Source: Eutypa lata (Eukaryota; Ascomycota; Sordariomycetes; Xylariales; Diatrypaceae). From it: DNA of 64,000 nt. Of the stretch, positions 1 to 14,404 are shown one piece after another. The first letter of the stretch is position 1. Each line of letters opens with the position of its first letter. The notes under the pieces are model-generated. The model was not told the DNA's origin. It did not search any database and saw only the letters and a list, made by a program, of their open reading frames with translations. The position numbers and the translations under genes were made by a program. The DNA is taken from assembly GCA_022661535.1 (NCBI GenBank), contig JAKULF010000008.1, forward strand, positions 682,001 to 746,000, in the 5' to 3' direction.

Positions 1-1403
1 AACGGAGCACAAGTTGGAGACATCCGAACCAAACGGTTGGGTAAAGGGATTTGTAGGGTCATAAGGAGTAGGAGGATGTGAGTTCGACGACGACTGGTGG
101 GGGCTATATAGGAGAGTAGGGTTAGTATGCCGACAGACTGGACACCCAGATCCTTTCCATTTCTGTAGGCACGAGCAGTGAAAGACATGTTGACATGGAA
201 TTGTTAACAATCCTGTCGTGTCATCCATGCGCTCAAGACAGACAGGGCACGTGGGTAGCTCGATGAGGTTCGGCGTAGGTGGAGGGAACGGCTTTAGTGA
301 ACTCGAAGATGTCGACGAAGCCGTCGGGGTAAAGGGGTCGTGGCTAAGATCTGGGAAGCTTTCGTTGGATCGAGTAGGCGTCTCGAAGGTGATAGACCTG
401 ATGAAGGCGACGTTACATGTCTCAGGCTGTGAAAGTGTTAGTCTTAACTGATATCAATCTCCATAGAGCTAGACAAACTTATGCATACCTCGATCTGGTT
501 GAAGACCCTGCCGTCGAACTCTCGCTTGAAAAGCCATGCTCGTTTGCTATCGCGAAACTTCATGAGTACGAGATATCGATTCATGCGATCCGTCATGACC
601 ATCCTGTAATGGCTGATCTGATCTCTCCATCTTTCGCCCACGAAGCCGAGGAAATCACTAGGAGATAGGTAACTCGGAACTGCTGGTATGCAAAGTGTGG
701 TGCAGTCAGCCGCTGCTCCGTCTTGTATTCCGTCAGACTCGTTACTTTCGGTCGGGGCCAGCGCAAGTTCTGGGGTATCATCTCCTTCGCGGTATAGATG
801 AACAACACCCCAACCGATCTCGGTGTTCTTGGTCGCTAGCGGCATGTATTTCGCCTTCGTCGCTTTTCCTGCTGATCCCATGGATGGTCCAACAGCAGCA
901 GCCGCCGCGACGGACTTTGACTCTCCGGCCATTTTTTCGGTGTCGTGATCGCCAGAGTCGATGCTTTCTATGCTCAGCCTACCAAACCTCCAATCTTTAA
1001 TGGCAGTCTGTGGGTTGATAGCAGCATGAAACTGCGGGGGCGGGTAACTCAGTGTTCGGTGTCGATGTTGTGGTCTACTTAATCGCACGATATTCCGGTC
1101 GTCCCGCGCCTCGCGAGGTCGTGGCGAACCGCAGTCGATGATTTTTTCCGGCGTAGAAGACGTGCTCGCGGACGCCTGTTTTGAGGGTAGATCGTGGATT
1201 GTGGTCTGACTATGCAGATGACTCGGGAAAGAAAGGTTTTTTCGAGGATGTTCTGGGAGATAGTCGAAGATACTCGAGCTATCCTTGGGGCGCCAAATAT
1301 GGTTGCCTTGACCTTGCGTGGTCTTCGCGCCACTTACAGCTGTGGAAGCAGGGTCTGAAGTTGGGTACAGCTCGAACTTAATATGGAAAAAGTACGAAGG
1401 CAT
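1..1403 (-). CDS. BRAP2/ETP1-type RING ubiquitin ligase (3' end outside the window)
   Basis: Partial gene; the C-terminal part lies beyond base 1. Exons are 1403-489 and 426-1, joined across a 62-nt phase-0 intron (427-488). The start at 1403 gives [14 protein letters not shown], the N-terminus I know from fungal BRAP2 homologues; the frame is open further upstream but has no better ATG. Residues about 195-310 form the BRAP2 domain ([20 protein letters not shown], then [13 protein letters not shown]). After the intron, PETCNVAFI leads to a RING finger starting near C364 (CPVC, CQHVFHC, CPVCRH). The sequence breaks off where a UBP zinc finger is expected (NLCSV). Family knowledge: these are cytoplasmic E3-like proteins; the yeast homologue Etp1 acts in the ethanol response and nutrient-dependent protein turnover. 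Identification is strong; the substrate is unknown. Confidence 0.9.
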
Positions 1404-1998
1404 CACCAACTGTGAAGCGAGGGCTGCTGAAAGGTTCTCGATATAAGTCCTATTGTCTAGTATCAAATGTCACTTATTTCGCCAGGTGACAAAGACGCTG
1501 ACGGTCTTGCTATTCTTATGGAGGTAACATAAGCTCGAGTGGTCGCGGTTGTTGAAAGTGGCAGATAAGTCCCATCATCAAGATGACTAGAGGGACAAGA
1601 TTAAGAGTAGGGAGTAGACGCAGAAATATTTGTAAAACTAGGAATGTTCTTTCTTGAAAATAAAAATATTTGGGTTTAAGAGCACTATTATTTGGGCGGG
1701 CGCAAATTGGAATTGGGGTTTGGGCTTGTCCGTATCTTATCGTACCTACTTAGCTAAGAGTGGATGCCACTTTCAAGGCTACGTCACATGTCACCAAAAT
1801 AAGAACTCATGATATATTAAGGCAATGGAATAGAATTATTATTCACTGCGAGCACCGTATTTTGGGTGCATTGTAGAGCATCGGGACTAGGATAACTACT
1901 TATGTCCATGCTACAAATCAAACCACCCTATCCTAGGGCAGAAGCCAGAAACGCCATGTTGTCATCAGGGTATCGTTACATCCACCTAGGTGGACACT
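1404..1998. other. Intergenic spacer: BRAP2-gene upstream region and polyubiquitin 3' flank
   Basis: About 600 bases between two minus-strand genes. It must hold the BRAP2-gene promoter and the polyubiquitin 3'UTR. I see no gene or strong motif. Confidence 0.6.
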
Positions 1999-3330
<1,332 letters not shown>

Positions 3331-5630
3331 TCAGCAGGTGACAAGGACTTCAATGGGGGGCAACCTTGGTGGCTTGGTGGCTGATAAGTGATGAATGCAG
3401 GGCGCAGGGTGCACAAGTGGGCTCTTGATAGTGGGGGAAGATGCAAGAAGGGGCTAGACTGCGCTACAAACAGGTAGAAGGTACTCACAATAAGGTTGGA
3501 TTTCCTGCTAGTAAAAAGGTTGTCGCAACTTCTTCCAATTGCTACAAGTGGATCAGTTAGTGTGCCCCAGATTGTTGTTAGGAAATGGCGTGTTGATATG
3601 TAGACTACCACTACCTTAGGTACCTGTCAGAAGTGAAAATAGGAAATGGATACCTTTTGATATTCACTATCAGACTATGTGTTTGTAGAAGAGACGATAA
3701 ATTCGATTGTAAAGTGAAGAATTTGCAGATTTGTCAAGCAGTCAAGCTGCCGATGCTGAGTAACAATAGGTGAGTTATCTTCGTTTCTACTTATCGCGGA
3801 GAAGCGGTCATGTGGCTGTATGTATGTAGTTGCAATTATGGTTACGACGCTGAAGAGTAACTAGTGGCAGATAAGGAATTAATTGCCCGCTTCTAATGTT
3901 CCCGTCTTGGTTGCGAAACAGGTCCTGTCACAGTAGGTATTGAATACCTATTGGATCCCAACCATTCAATATTGAAGTCTTCATGAAACGCAATATTATT
4001 ATTATCATGCACCGGATTATGCTCTTCGCCTGTTTGGAGGCTAATAGAGTGATGCGGTCTGGCTACTAGCGTAGACTTACCCGATGCCTACTCATATGGT
4101 GGCTAGCAGACCGCCTTCTTTCGCCACTGGGCCATCGAAGCCGTCTTCGGGACTCTCCTGACACTTAGATAATAGTAGTTACCTTGGAGCCGCACCTTTG
4201 TTGATCACCTCGGAGATCCCATTTGCCTCTTATCCATCAATATGAAAATTTCTCCCAACTTTAACTTACAGCAACAGCCATATATTCAATGCCCGCCGCA
4301 TTTCGGCCCATTGTGCTATGATCCGGGAACTCCGATCGCGATAACAGAATGGAGACACCGTACGACGTCATAAGGGGCTACCCATCAGACTTCAGTAGAT
4401 TTTGGTAAGGTCCGGCACTATCTACCTACTATGACCCCATGCCCCACCATGAAATCGTTGATACAGGCTGGAGCAGATGGATATATCTACGTGTGCGTAT
4501 ACCTACTTATGTACTTAGTGCATTCGAAGCAACTAATCTTGAAGCGCCATTCAAGCTTCTATTTACGATGATGTTGTCGTAGACGCCTGTAAACAAAGAA
4601 TCGGTATCATATATCTACGTAGATAACTATTAATTCCGCTTAGTACGCCAAAATCAATAGAAGCTCTTGATAGCGAAGCATACATGTAGGCGTAGCTAGA
4701 CTGCCAGCTGCCTGGAGCTAGGTTTGTCTACATAGGCAGGTAGGTAAGTACCATTAACGTCTGGCTGTTTACTATACCATGTTTAAATAATAACTGGCAT
4801 CACATCGATGTACGGAGGGCAATTGAACTGGGTAGAAACAAATATATATATGTAAAGAGACCAGTGAATACCTACGCCAAACCCACAAACCCAGTGCGAC
4901 TAATAGTTCAGCAATAGGTATTCTGAATCTAGGGCTAAGTACGATTGAAATTGTAAACCTGATATCTGTCTTTTTTCTAAGCTCTACAAAAACAACGAGA
5001 GCAGGAATTGTCCCATTCTGAGGACTCGCCATTCTTCCGAATGGGTCATCCATTTCATAAATCCTTTCCATCGTTGAGGTTATCTAGGCCGCCCTAGATC
5101 AGCCCATGTGCGTTAAGCATCATGCATATGTGTTCTATGTTCTTGAACGTAAATCTCGTATGTCTGTGTGTGTGTGTGCACTCATCTGCTAAAAAATCAA
5201 AAAAAAAGAAGTATTTTTCCATATCATAAAAACATCATCCCATGAAACAACGCTTTTGGCGCTTGCGCTTAGCCAGTAGTCATAATTATCCTGCAAAAAA
5301 ATTCCAAAGTCATACAGGTCGTCGAATCTGCCGTAAGAAGGTCGTAACATCAGAACAACATGGCGTAAACTCATGCGTCGAAGGGCGGTGACCAGCCGTG
5401 AAGTGAGAGGAATGAATATTGGGAAGAAATTGCCAGGGGCGGCGGATAGGGGGGGATAGATCATGATGAAGCATCATTATCCTCATAACGCCGTCGCTAA
5501 ATGTCTCCATAAATACTAACAAAAGAAATGTAAAAACCCAAGCAAATGTAACAGCGTGTGCGTGTCAGCGCGACAGAGTTCTAAAGCAATGTAGTAAGTA
5601 GTACGATAGAACACAAAACACTGTCATGAC
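3331..5630. other. Intergenic spacer, 2.3 kb
   Basis: Upstream flank of polyubiquitin and 3' flank of the Zn2Cys6 gene. Only short open frames without family resemblance. Small low-complexity patches occur, such as TG repeats near 5166-5180. I see no RNA gene. Confidence 0.6.
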
Positions 5631-8198
5631 CTAGTTGGACTTGATGACCAACTTTGACAGGAATTTGTTCGCTAATGAATCAAAATCGTATCGGTCGAAT
5701 TTGGCCCCGTTTCTAGATCGTAGATATGTTTCTATTACAACATTAGTAATGTACCAAAGTAATATGGACGCAAAGAGGAACTAACCATGCTTTAGAACAT
5801 GCTGTCGCACTTCTGTCATAGCCTCGCAAACTGCGGGATTGTTTTGCAGGAGCTGACCATGTCGCTGCGAATCCCAGTCGGAAAGTGCGGGAAGCTTTTG
5901 CGAGATGGCGTGGAAGAGACCCGTGATAACACCGACGGGGATTGTCTCCATATCCATGCAAAACTTATCCACGGCGATGGGATCTGGTGTCCGATAGTGG
6001 CAGTCAAATTGCATCTCTTCCCACACAACGAGTAGAATAGAAGCGAGCATAAAAATCGTAGGCCAGTTCTTCAAGCGGTCACCACTGTAGACGCTAGAGT
6101 AGAGCGCGGCAAGCTCCTCCAATATTTCTTTCTGCAGCTCGCGCCACATGTCTGCCATTGCACACTTGATCTGGAAGTTGATCATCACCGGTGCAACGTA
6201 CTTGCCGTAGTATTTCGAGTCTTCGTCGTCGATTTGGCCTTCCATGTAGTGCTCAGATCCTTGCTGTTCGACCAGAGTGATATGCACTGTGAGGTTGTAC
6301 GCTAGTACGAGCTTGAGCGCCTTGCGAATGACGGGCGACTTCTCCTTCATGTAATACCGGTACGCGGTCTTAAGGATTTCCGTAATGAACGGCGTACCCT
6401 CAAAGTGATCATCAATAAAGTTCTCGAAACCGGTCTCTATGTGCTTGTCTAGGTACTCGGCGAGCGCGTCTGGGTTGATACCTCCTTCGCCAACATCGAG
6501 CTTCTCGGTCTTAAGCTCGAACTCGATGGGCTCCTGCTCAACTTGGTACGACTCAACCCAGTCAACTTGGAAGCAGCTGTCGTCAGCTACGAAGACCTCG
6601 CGAACCATAACAGGCAGGCAGAAACCGTAACCATGAGTAATCCACATTAATGTCTCCTTCGTAGCGAAGCCCTTGACATTGTACACGGACACGCCACGGC
6701 CGAGATGTCGCTCGTAGTCAGCCTTCCAATCCTTCATGAAGAAGCCGATATCCTTAAGATCAATGCGAGTGCAGGGAACCTGCCAGAGTCGGGCGTGAGA
6801 CGGTTGGCAGCCACCACAAGGCTCGCCCTTGTCGCATGTCTTTTTGAGGAACTTGCATCGAAGACACGCTCGGAGTTTTCGAATCTCACTGGCTTGCTTC
6901 CGCTGCTCAGGGAGGAGCGGACCCTTTCTGCGGCCGACCTTCTTCTCTACTGTACCATCCTTCTTGCCGTTAGATGTCCTTCTAACGACAGACTTGGAGT
7001 TAGACTTAGTCACACCCGTCGGGCTCTTTCTCGGACCGGAGTTCCGGCGGGTCGAGTTCGTGGTTGGTGATGTTACGCCGGATCCGCTACCAGGACTAGT
7101 GCGAGTCGGCGAAGGCGGCGAGGCCTTGATAGCCATGGGTGGAACAGCCGCAGCAGGGCTGACAATTTCATGGTTATGGTTATGATGATTCTCGCCACGG
7201 AATCCACAATTCCTGTGATCAGAGTATGTATCTGAGACGGGTGAAAATGGTGAGATGTTAAATGAGATGTCTTCGTAACTACTACTGAAGTCGACGGGGT
7301 GACCACTGTGGTCAGAATGGGAAGCGTCTGAGGGAGTCCTCAGATGTAATGTCTCGCTAGGGTTGAAAATGGCTGCAGTGTTCTGAGCATGCCCTGAAGC
7401 TTGGGCCTCTTGGTAAGACCCGTAGCTCTGATACATGTTGACCTGGCTCCAATCGTTGTTACTGTCTGAGCTTGGTAGCGACAATACCTCTAGATAAGTC
7501 CCTGTGGGAGATTGGCTACCCACGCCCTGGAATCGAGGAAGCCCATCAGCAGGGAACTGCAATGACGCGCCGAAGTCCTGCCAGTTCGCCATTCCCATGC
7601 CCTCCCATTGCTGCTGCATAGCGTGCTGGTCCTCTATAGACGGCATGTTGAAGGCCTGCTCCATCCGCAGTCCAGGTTCGAGGGCCGCTTGCGTCGTGGG
7701 CGGGAGATACTCGATCGCGTTAGGTTGAAACCCCGCAGCAAAGGGGTTGAAAGATATCAAAGCAGCATTCTCCTGAACAAAGTGGGATAAGTCCTGAGCT
7801 GGCGGGTGTTGCTGCTGGTGCTGTAGCAAGGTCCAGTCCGTTAACAGAGTCGGAGAGTGAACGTGAGCGCTGCCTTGGAAAGGAGATTGCTGTAAGGGGC
7901 TCGCATTAGGTTGGGCAGGTGACTGTGCTTGCGAGTGAGAACCCTCGGGCGAAGATACAGCAGTCGAGTTGGCGGGCGGGCGACCATCACCACCGGCACT
8001 ATTCGCCATATCAACTGGCATGGACCACGGGCCTTGTGCCGCTATCTGGTGCCGAGTGGTAGGCATTGTGGTAGCCGATATGGCGGGATTCGTGGTTGGA
8101 GCTGTGCTACTAGTGGTGTATGGATAACGGTCCCGTTGGTCGAAAGAGGTCAAGTCCACAAACCCATCTCCTCCGGCCTGATTGAATTCGAGGGTCAT
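5631..8198 (-). CDS. Zn2Cys6 fungal transcription factor (two exons)
   Basis: Predicted nuclear DNA-binding regulator of 837 residues. Exons are 8198-5786 and 5731-5631. The obvious frame stops at TAG 5783-5781, but that TAG lies inside a GTTAGT donor; a TACTAAT branch site and TAATAG acceptor follow, giving a 54-nt phase-1 intron (5732-5785) and a final exon ending LSKLVIKSN. The N-terminal half is rich in Gln, Ser and Pro (disordered, activation-like). A basic Ser-rich stretch precedes the zinc cluster at about residues 445-476 (CLRCKFLKKTCDKGEPCGGC, last Cys at 476). The cluster is central rather than N-terminal. The C-terminal 350 residues look folded and conserved in style, but I cannot name the family or its targets. 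It is transcribed away from a 4.4-kb upstream spacer. Confidence 0.9.
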
Positions 8199-11100
8199 TG
8201 TTGGCAGAATTCAAGGGAAAGGGAAGAAGAGTCGACGGAGGATTGGAGGAGAGGTGGATTGCTATTATGAGACGAGACGAGGGGACACCGCTCTTTCGTG
8301 AAAAGTCCCTCGAGATGCTGACGGGCAGCGTCCTGGGGAGCTATGGAGGTGGAGGAGTGTGTAGAAGGTGAGATTTCGAGGGAATCAATGGGGAAGAGGA
8401 CCCTTGGAAAGAGACCAAAGAGGCTTGAGATTGTGTGAGGAGAGACGGGAAACTGGCGGTGAGAATTGCAGCGTTGGCGCTTCCCCACCTACCACCTGCA
8501 GGTCGTCGGGGCCAATCATGCCCTGCCAGTACTGCGCGGTCCTGCGAGCATCGTGGGCCCCCCGAGACATGGGGTGACCCGGCACGAGGGCTGCGAGACC
8601 AATCCCAACCGCTTCTTTAGTGGATCGCGTCATCGGCATCCATACTAACACTGTGAGAGTGACCTGTCCCCAGCGCTCCCCAGCTGTCCCTTGCCCTGTT
8701 TTGCAGACCACTTTCCATTGAGTTTGAGGCGGCTGGGCGGCAGACACGCGGGGCAAGCCGGGAGTCTAAACTCCTACATCATGTACTCGAAGCTGCCTAG
8801 GTACACGATTATATCAGTAATGAGCCAGGAAACATTAGGTATTCAAACCCACTTACATACAAAACTGGTAGGATGGCTTTAGCGACACTAAACTTCCTAA
8901 AGAGATAGCGGGGTGGAAAGGTCCACTAAGTGGCAGGAAGCGTAGGGTACTGTAGCAGGGTGCTAGGTGGCACTGGTGGCCATATACTAGACCTACATAC
9001 ACCTCAGACCAGATGCTCAACGTTTATATTCTCATTCGCTCCTCACAGTCCAGACAGTTCGCAAAGGGAAGTTCGTATGCTTCCATTCTTAGCTACGGAC
9101 ACGTAGACCTAGGTGGATTCCGTGGTGTGTTCCGGTCTTGGACAATATGCAGGAGAGTCTAGGATTTCTACTCCTGACTGTTGCATACAGTAGTTAACGT
9201 TAGGTTAGGGTTGTTTAGGACATACTAGACGCTGAAGTACGAAGTAGGAATTCCGAATGTCTGTCTGCATACTAGAGCTAAGAGTGGCGTTTCAATGTTG
9301 TAGTTACGTACATAGCTCAATTGGTAACTCCCGTTTAAACCCGGTTTTGGAAGAGCTGAATCAAGTTAAGCAAGGAGGGTCGTAGAGCTGTTGAGATCAA
9401 TCCAATTGCTACCAGTATATGCTATCATCGGTTGAAAAGCTCCTCGGCAAGGCGCTGGCAGGCCGAAAGACGATTGCTTGCTATAAGGCCCGACAATACT
9501 TCGTAGTTGATACTGCACGATTATCTAGGTAGCTAGCGCTGCGCAGGTAACTAGCACGACCAAGACACTTGATATAGTATCTACTCTTGAAGGGATTCGT
9601 AGCTTTAGGAGCTGGTAGTATCATGATAGAGATAACCTACCTATCTAGGTATGCTTACGCCGTTGAAGGAAACCCCGAACAGGTAGAGTTCCCAATAGAA
9701 AGGTAGTCGACCACCCAGCTCTAAAGTAGCATGTTAGTGTCTTATTGAGATCCTATACTGTGCTACAGCATGCCGTCAGCTGCACGCAGACTACCACATT
9801 CTTGCAATACCCATCAGGACTTGAACCACTCAACACTCAGATCTTTATATTATCTTTGTCGCGATGTCACCCATCCATATAATAGCCCGTCACTCACATA
9901 AAACCCTCTCCCTACTCATCTCCGCCGGGCATTCAGGCGTTCTGTCATGTACTACGTGAGAATGAGCCTCTCGTCATCCGGGGTAGCATCATTGCGAAAG
10001 AGCAGCGCTTCCGAGGATCTCACCCCCTGGACTCGGTCCCGTTACTAATAGTATTGGGACGCTCGGTTCGCCGGATTGTCCCCGTTAACATCGTCAACTT
10101 CTCCATTCTACCTAGCAAGTTCAGAACCGCGATGGATATGATTGTCGTATTATCTGTAGGCGGGCTTGCGGGCTGGCGGGCTGGTTACGATCCTCTTATT
10201 ACCAGGTTAGAATATGCGAATGGTGGGTGCATCCTTGGCTGCTACCTTCAACTCCCACCAACGGATAAACTCATAGGTAAGATTTCCCCACGCTCATACA
10301 TACCTATCTGCCTATCAAGCCCTATCTTGTACCCGTTCAAGCCGTTCATACCTATTATGTACATAAGTATGGAGAGAAAGCGTTTATCGTGGCTTACTAC
10401 GAATGTAGATACATAGCACTCCATGTAGTCCCAACCCATGGCCTTATCTAGTTAACCTCGAGATCATCGAGCTACATATTGAAAAGGGGGGCATCAAGGT
10501 CCAATAGGCGTTTACCCACATCACTAACTTTAGGTCAGGGCTTCACAAGCGCTGTGGCGACTAAAAGTACTAATGGCGACTTACGACCTTGGCTAGCGAC
10601 ATACTTTCAATTTTCACTGTATTATGTTCTGCATCTCATCAGGCCATTCTCCAAAGCTACTGATAGTATTTTTAGTGTTGATATTCAGATGGCAAAGAAA
10701 CGAGGCGGGGAGGTTGGCACGTTGGACCGTTAGTCAACATTGGATGGCTGGATTTGCGCACTGTCCACCCGCACCACCCATGTCATAGACACGATACGAA
10801 TCCTTTCCGATACGCTGACTAACAAACTAGAGGCTAACAGTTGAAGAACAGAGGCACGGAGTCGAATAGATGGTTTAAACGAACCATCATAGAATTCAAA
10901 GATTACCTAACCCGGCAATGATTACAGTATCATCCTACTCTGCTTGGGCATTCCAATCATCATCGCTGTCGTTGTTGCTATGGCGAGAGGAAACGAACAA
11001 AAGGGGTTAAACTATGGCCAGACTACAGTCGACTTTTAGCTCTAGAAGTCGCTTCACTTCTGTATTGTTGGCACTCTTTCGCACAGTCCTGGACATACAA

Positions 11101-12575
11101 TTTCGACCTACATCAAACAACGCCTTGTTTGACACTAGGTTGACTAGTCAGCCATACTCATACTCAAAGGGAGGAGCTCACACCAAGTGGTATTGCTAGG
11201 CATGGCATGAAATAGAAGAGGAAAGGCCAGGTAGATGTCTCATACTCTGTCATGTGTTACGCTCAACCGTAAGTATGATCAACCGTAAGTATATTGTCGG
11301 CGGCATGGTAGGAATTATATTGCAGAGTTTGGGGGTCGTATGTCGTCCTTTGTGTCCAATGACGAAGGTGATATTACGCACATACTCCTTATTTCCTTTA
11401 CTATGTCTTCGCGCGAACCCTCCCGATATCAGATTTATCGGTCCACGGTGCTATGGGGATACTCTGACTTTGTTGTCATCAGAATATTTACATGCGTAAC
11501 ACTTCATCAGACGCCCTAAACAAAGGCCTCATGCGCTCATCATGCTTGCTAGATAGGCTCTCCAGGCCAGAAGGGAGATGTAAGATTCTTAAGCCATGTA
11601 GAACAACCTTGAAACTAACGTGCGTATTTCCGGATAGTTAGAGGGTCCTTGGACCAGGACGAAGCGCTTAACAATGGCAATCAAATTGTACAGTCCAATA
11701 GCTCTATGAATATTAACGTCAGAGGAAAAGGCACAGACCTCTCAAGTTCCTTCACTACGTCAGCACACCACGCTTAATCGCTTGAGAAACAGCGTTAAGG
11801 TTGGTGTAAGTTTGAGTGCCATGAGTAATCAATGTAGCGATTACTTGAGACAACGTCCCTTATGGAATCACTGGATACAATATTAGAAAGGCAATTAATG
11901 GCGATGTGTAACATCTCGCCGGCTGTGCCCTGTACGAACTCGAGGTTCTCAAATCGTACTACACAGTTGGTACTAAGTACTAATGCCCGAGAACAATGTC
12001 AATATTGTTCATGTTCGTCCAAACCTTGCGATGATGTTTCTTTCTCTGGTGAGTCAGTCACCAAGCTTACTATCTGCTCAGATTATCTACTTGGTTATTA
12101 TTAATTATATCGGCACGTGTGTAAGACAGTAGTTTAATCATTGTCTATCTGTATAATATTTTCCAGCGTGTGGTTATTTACTTAAGCAAATTATATGTAC
12201 ATAGTAAGTGGTTGTGAAGATAGCAGAGATTCCCGAATATCTACCGAGGACTAGGCACATACGTGTATGTAGTATAGCCAGTAGTTATGCCCACCCGTCA
12301 GCCCCGTATAACGTTGAGCTGATAGCCTATAAAGCCCCAATGTGGCTAAGCAATACCCAAGCACATGAACGAATCAATGGACTGGTTGCTCATGTTGTCG
12401 TTGCTGCTCGTAACATTTAAAGCCCTATTTCGATCGTACAAGTAAAGAAATCTACATGATTCAAAGTCATAGATAAAAACAACTAGCACAGTTAAATATC
12501 TAGTGCTAAACAGATTTTGAGGCGTTGTTACTGGTACGTCTCATCACAGAACGAGGGGAAGCGTTGCTGTCATCG
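8199..12575. other. Long divergent spacer, 4.4 kb
   Basis: Separates the divergent Zn2Cys6 and farnesyltransferase beta genes, so it holds both promoters. The 500 bases next to the Zn2Cys6 ATG are purine-rich on the plus strand, consistent with a CT-rich leader. The rest has scattered short frames of 60-120 codons with no recognisable motif. No tRNA, rRNA or transposon hallmarks seen. Confidence 0.55.
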
Positions 12576-14404
12576 ATGCCAGTGAAAACCAGTCTTGCCC
12601 GGGCACGGCTACGGACATCACATCACAAAGGGAAATCAGCGTCTACAAAGTCTTTTGTATCCAGCGGCGGAAACAAGAACAAAAACTCAAATGCACATGC
12701 CAAAACTAATCTTCCAGCATTAACCAAAGGCGAATCCACCAAACCATCACTACCCTCATCACCATCAACTAGACCCAATATGTTTACCTCTGTGGTTCCT
12801 GATCTCTACATTTCTGAACCTCCTATCAAGGATCCTCTTGTCACCAAAACTTCGAAAGATCAAGATGATGTGGTAAACAAATGCCTACCTTTCCTGGCAG
12901 CTCAATCCGATGGCTTGTCGTTTAACCAGTTCGGGGTTGCTCATCTCGACCGCCAGAGACACATCAAATTCATTCGCAAGCAACTGGGCAAACTCCCCGC
13001 CCCTTTTATGGCTATCGATGCGAGCAGGCCCTGGGTTTTCTACTGGTGCCTGAATAGTCTCTCTCTCTTAGGAGCGGATATATCTATGTATCGCGAGCCC
13101 TTGGTAGAAACGGCGCGTTCCATGCAGAATGACACTGGTGGGTTCGGTGGTGGTTTTGGCCAAAAGTCCCACCTCGCAACTACATACGCTATGATCTTAG
13201 CCTTGACAATTGTCGGTGGAGAATCTGCCTACGAAGTTATTGATAGGAGAGCAATGTGGAAGTGGCTCTCCGCATTAAAGCAACGGGACGGAGGGTTCCA
13301 AATGGCATTAGGGGGTGAAGTGGACGTAAGGTAAATCAAACCACCTTAGCCCCATACCCCTGAGTTGAGGCAGCTATTTAACAGCATCTTATTATTAGGG
13401 GCGCCTATTGCGCTGCAGTGATAATCACAGTACTCAACCTCCCACTTAGCCTATCATCTGACTCGCCTGCATGGGTTCCCGACGGCTCTGATCTCTTCAC
13501 CAACCTAGCAGATTATGTACGCAGATGTAAGAAAGCCGATAGCGCACCCTACCGTTCTCAGTAACCAAGTCACTAATTATGCAGGCCAAACATTCGAAGG
13601 CGGTATCTCGGGGAAGCCGGACGGTGAAGCACATGGTGCATATGCCTTTTGCGCTTTGGGTTGTCTTGCAATTCTTGACGCCCCCCATCGCGTTTTCCCA
13701 AGGTACGGCCCGTTATCATCTAAACCTAGTTGTGCCATTTTTCTTCGAGAATGTGACAATGGTTTACTCATGATTGCTAAACTGTTGAGTCCAGATACCT
13801 AGATGTTCCGCGACTTATCTCTTGGTTGTCGTCGCGCCAGTACGCACCGGAAGGCGGGTTTTGCGGTCGCACTAATAAACTCGTCGACGGTTGTTACAGC
13901 CACTGGGTCGGAGCTTGCTGGCCCTTAATAGAAGTTTGCGTACAGGGCGCATCGGGTCCCGTCCCGGCCCTCGAAAATAACAGAAGCTTAGACCCCGACT
14001 TTCCGGAACTCTATGATCGAGAGGGGCTGATTCGGTATATCCTCAACTGCGGGCAAGATCATACCGCACGAGGCGGCATGAGGGACAAACCAAGCATGTA
14101 GGTTCACACAATAATTTTCACGATCGCAAACGGGCTCTAATGGTATGATGATAGGGGTTCCGATGCTTATCACACATGTTACGTGCTTAGTGGCCTCTCA
14201 TCTGCCCAATATAATGCACGTTTAGTTGCCTCTGATGACGAAACAGTGACGGCTACCGCGCATTGGGTTCTCTCGCCGCGCGTTAGCGATATTCAAGTTT
14301 TTGATGAAGCCGACCGCATCAACCCAACGGACCCTGTTTACGCGATCCCTCAAAGCAGCCGAGAGGACATCGTGGCATATTTTACGGCGAAACAAGGGTT
14401 TTAA
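12576..14404 (+). CDS. Protein farnesyltransferase beta subunit
   Basis: Catalytic beta subunit of CaaX farnesyltransferase (RAM1 family; 517 residues). With the alpha subunit it attaches farnesyl to C-terminal CaaX cysteines of Ras/Rho proteins, a-factor-like pheromones and others. Five exons: 12576-13330, 13399-13526, 13585-13702, 13795-14097, 14155-14404; introns are 68, 58, 92 and 57 nt, all with GT-AG ends and plausible branch sites. Prenyltransferase repeats are clear: RPWVFYWCLNSLSLLG, TGGFGGGFGQ, FEGGISGKPDGEAHGAYAFC, PEGGFCGRTNKLVDGCYSHW. The zinc ligands known from the rat enzyme are present as D365 and C367 (VDGCYS) and H441 (AYHTCYVLSGLSSAQ). The first ATG in frame is 12576; it gives a poorly conserved Lys/Ser-rich N-terminus of about 90 residues, so an upstream exon or a later start is possible. 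Confidence 0.95.
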
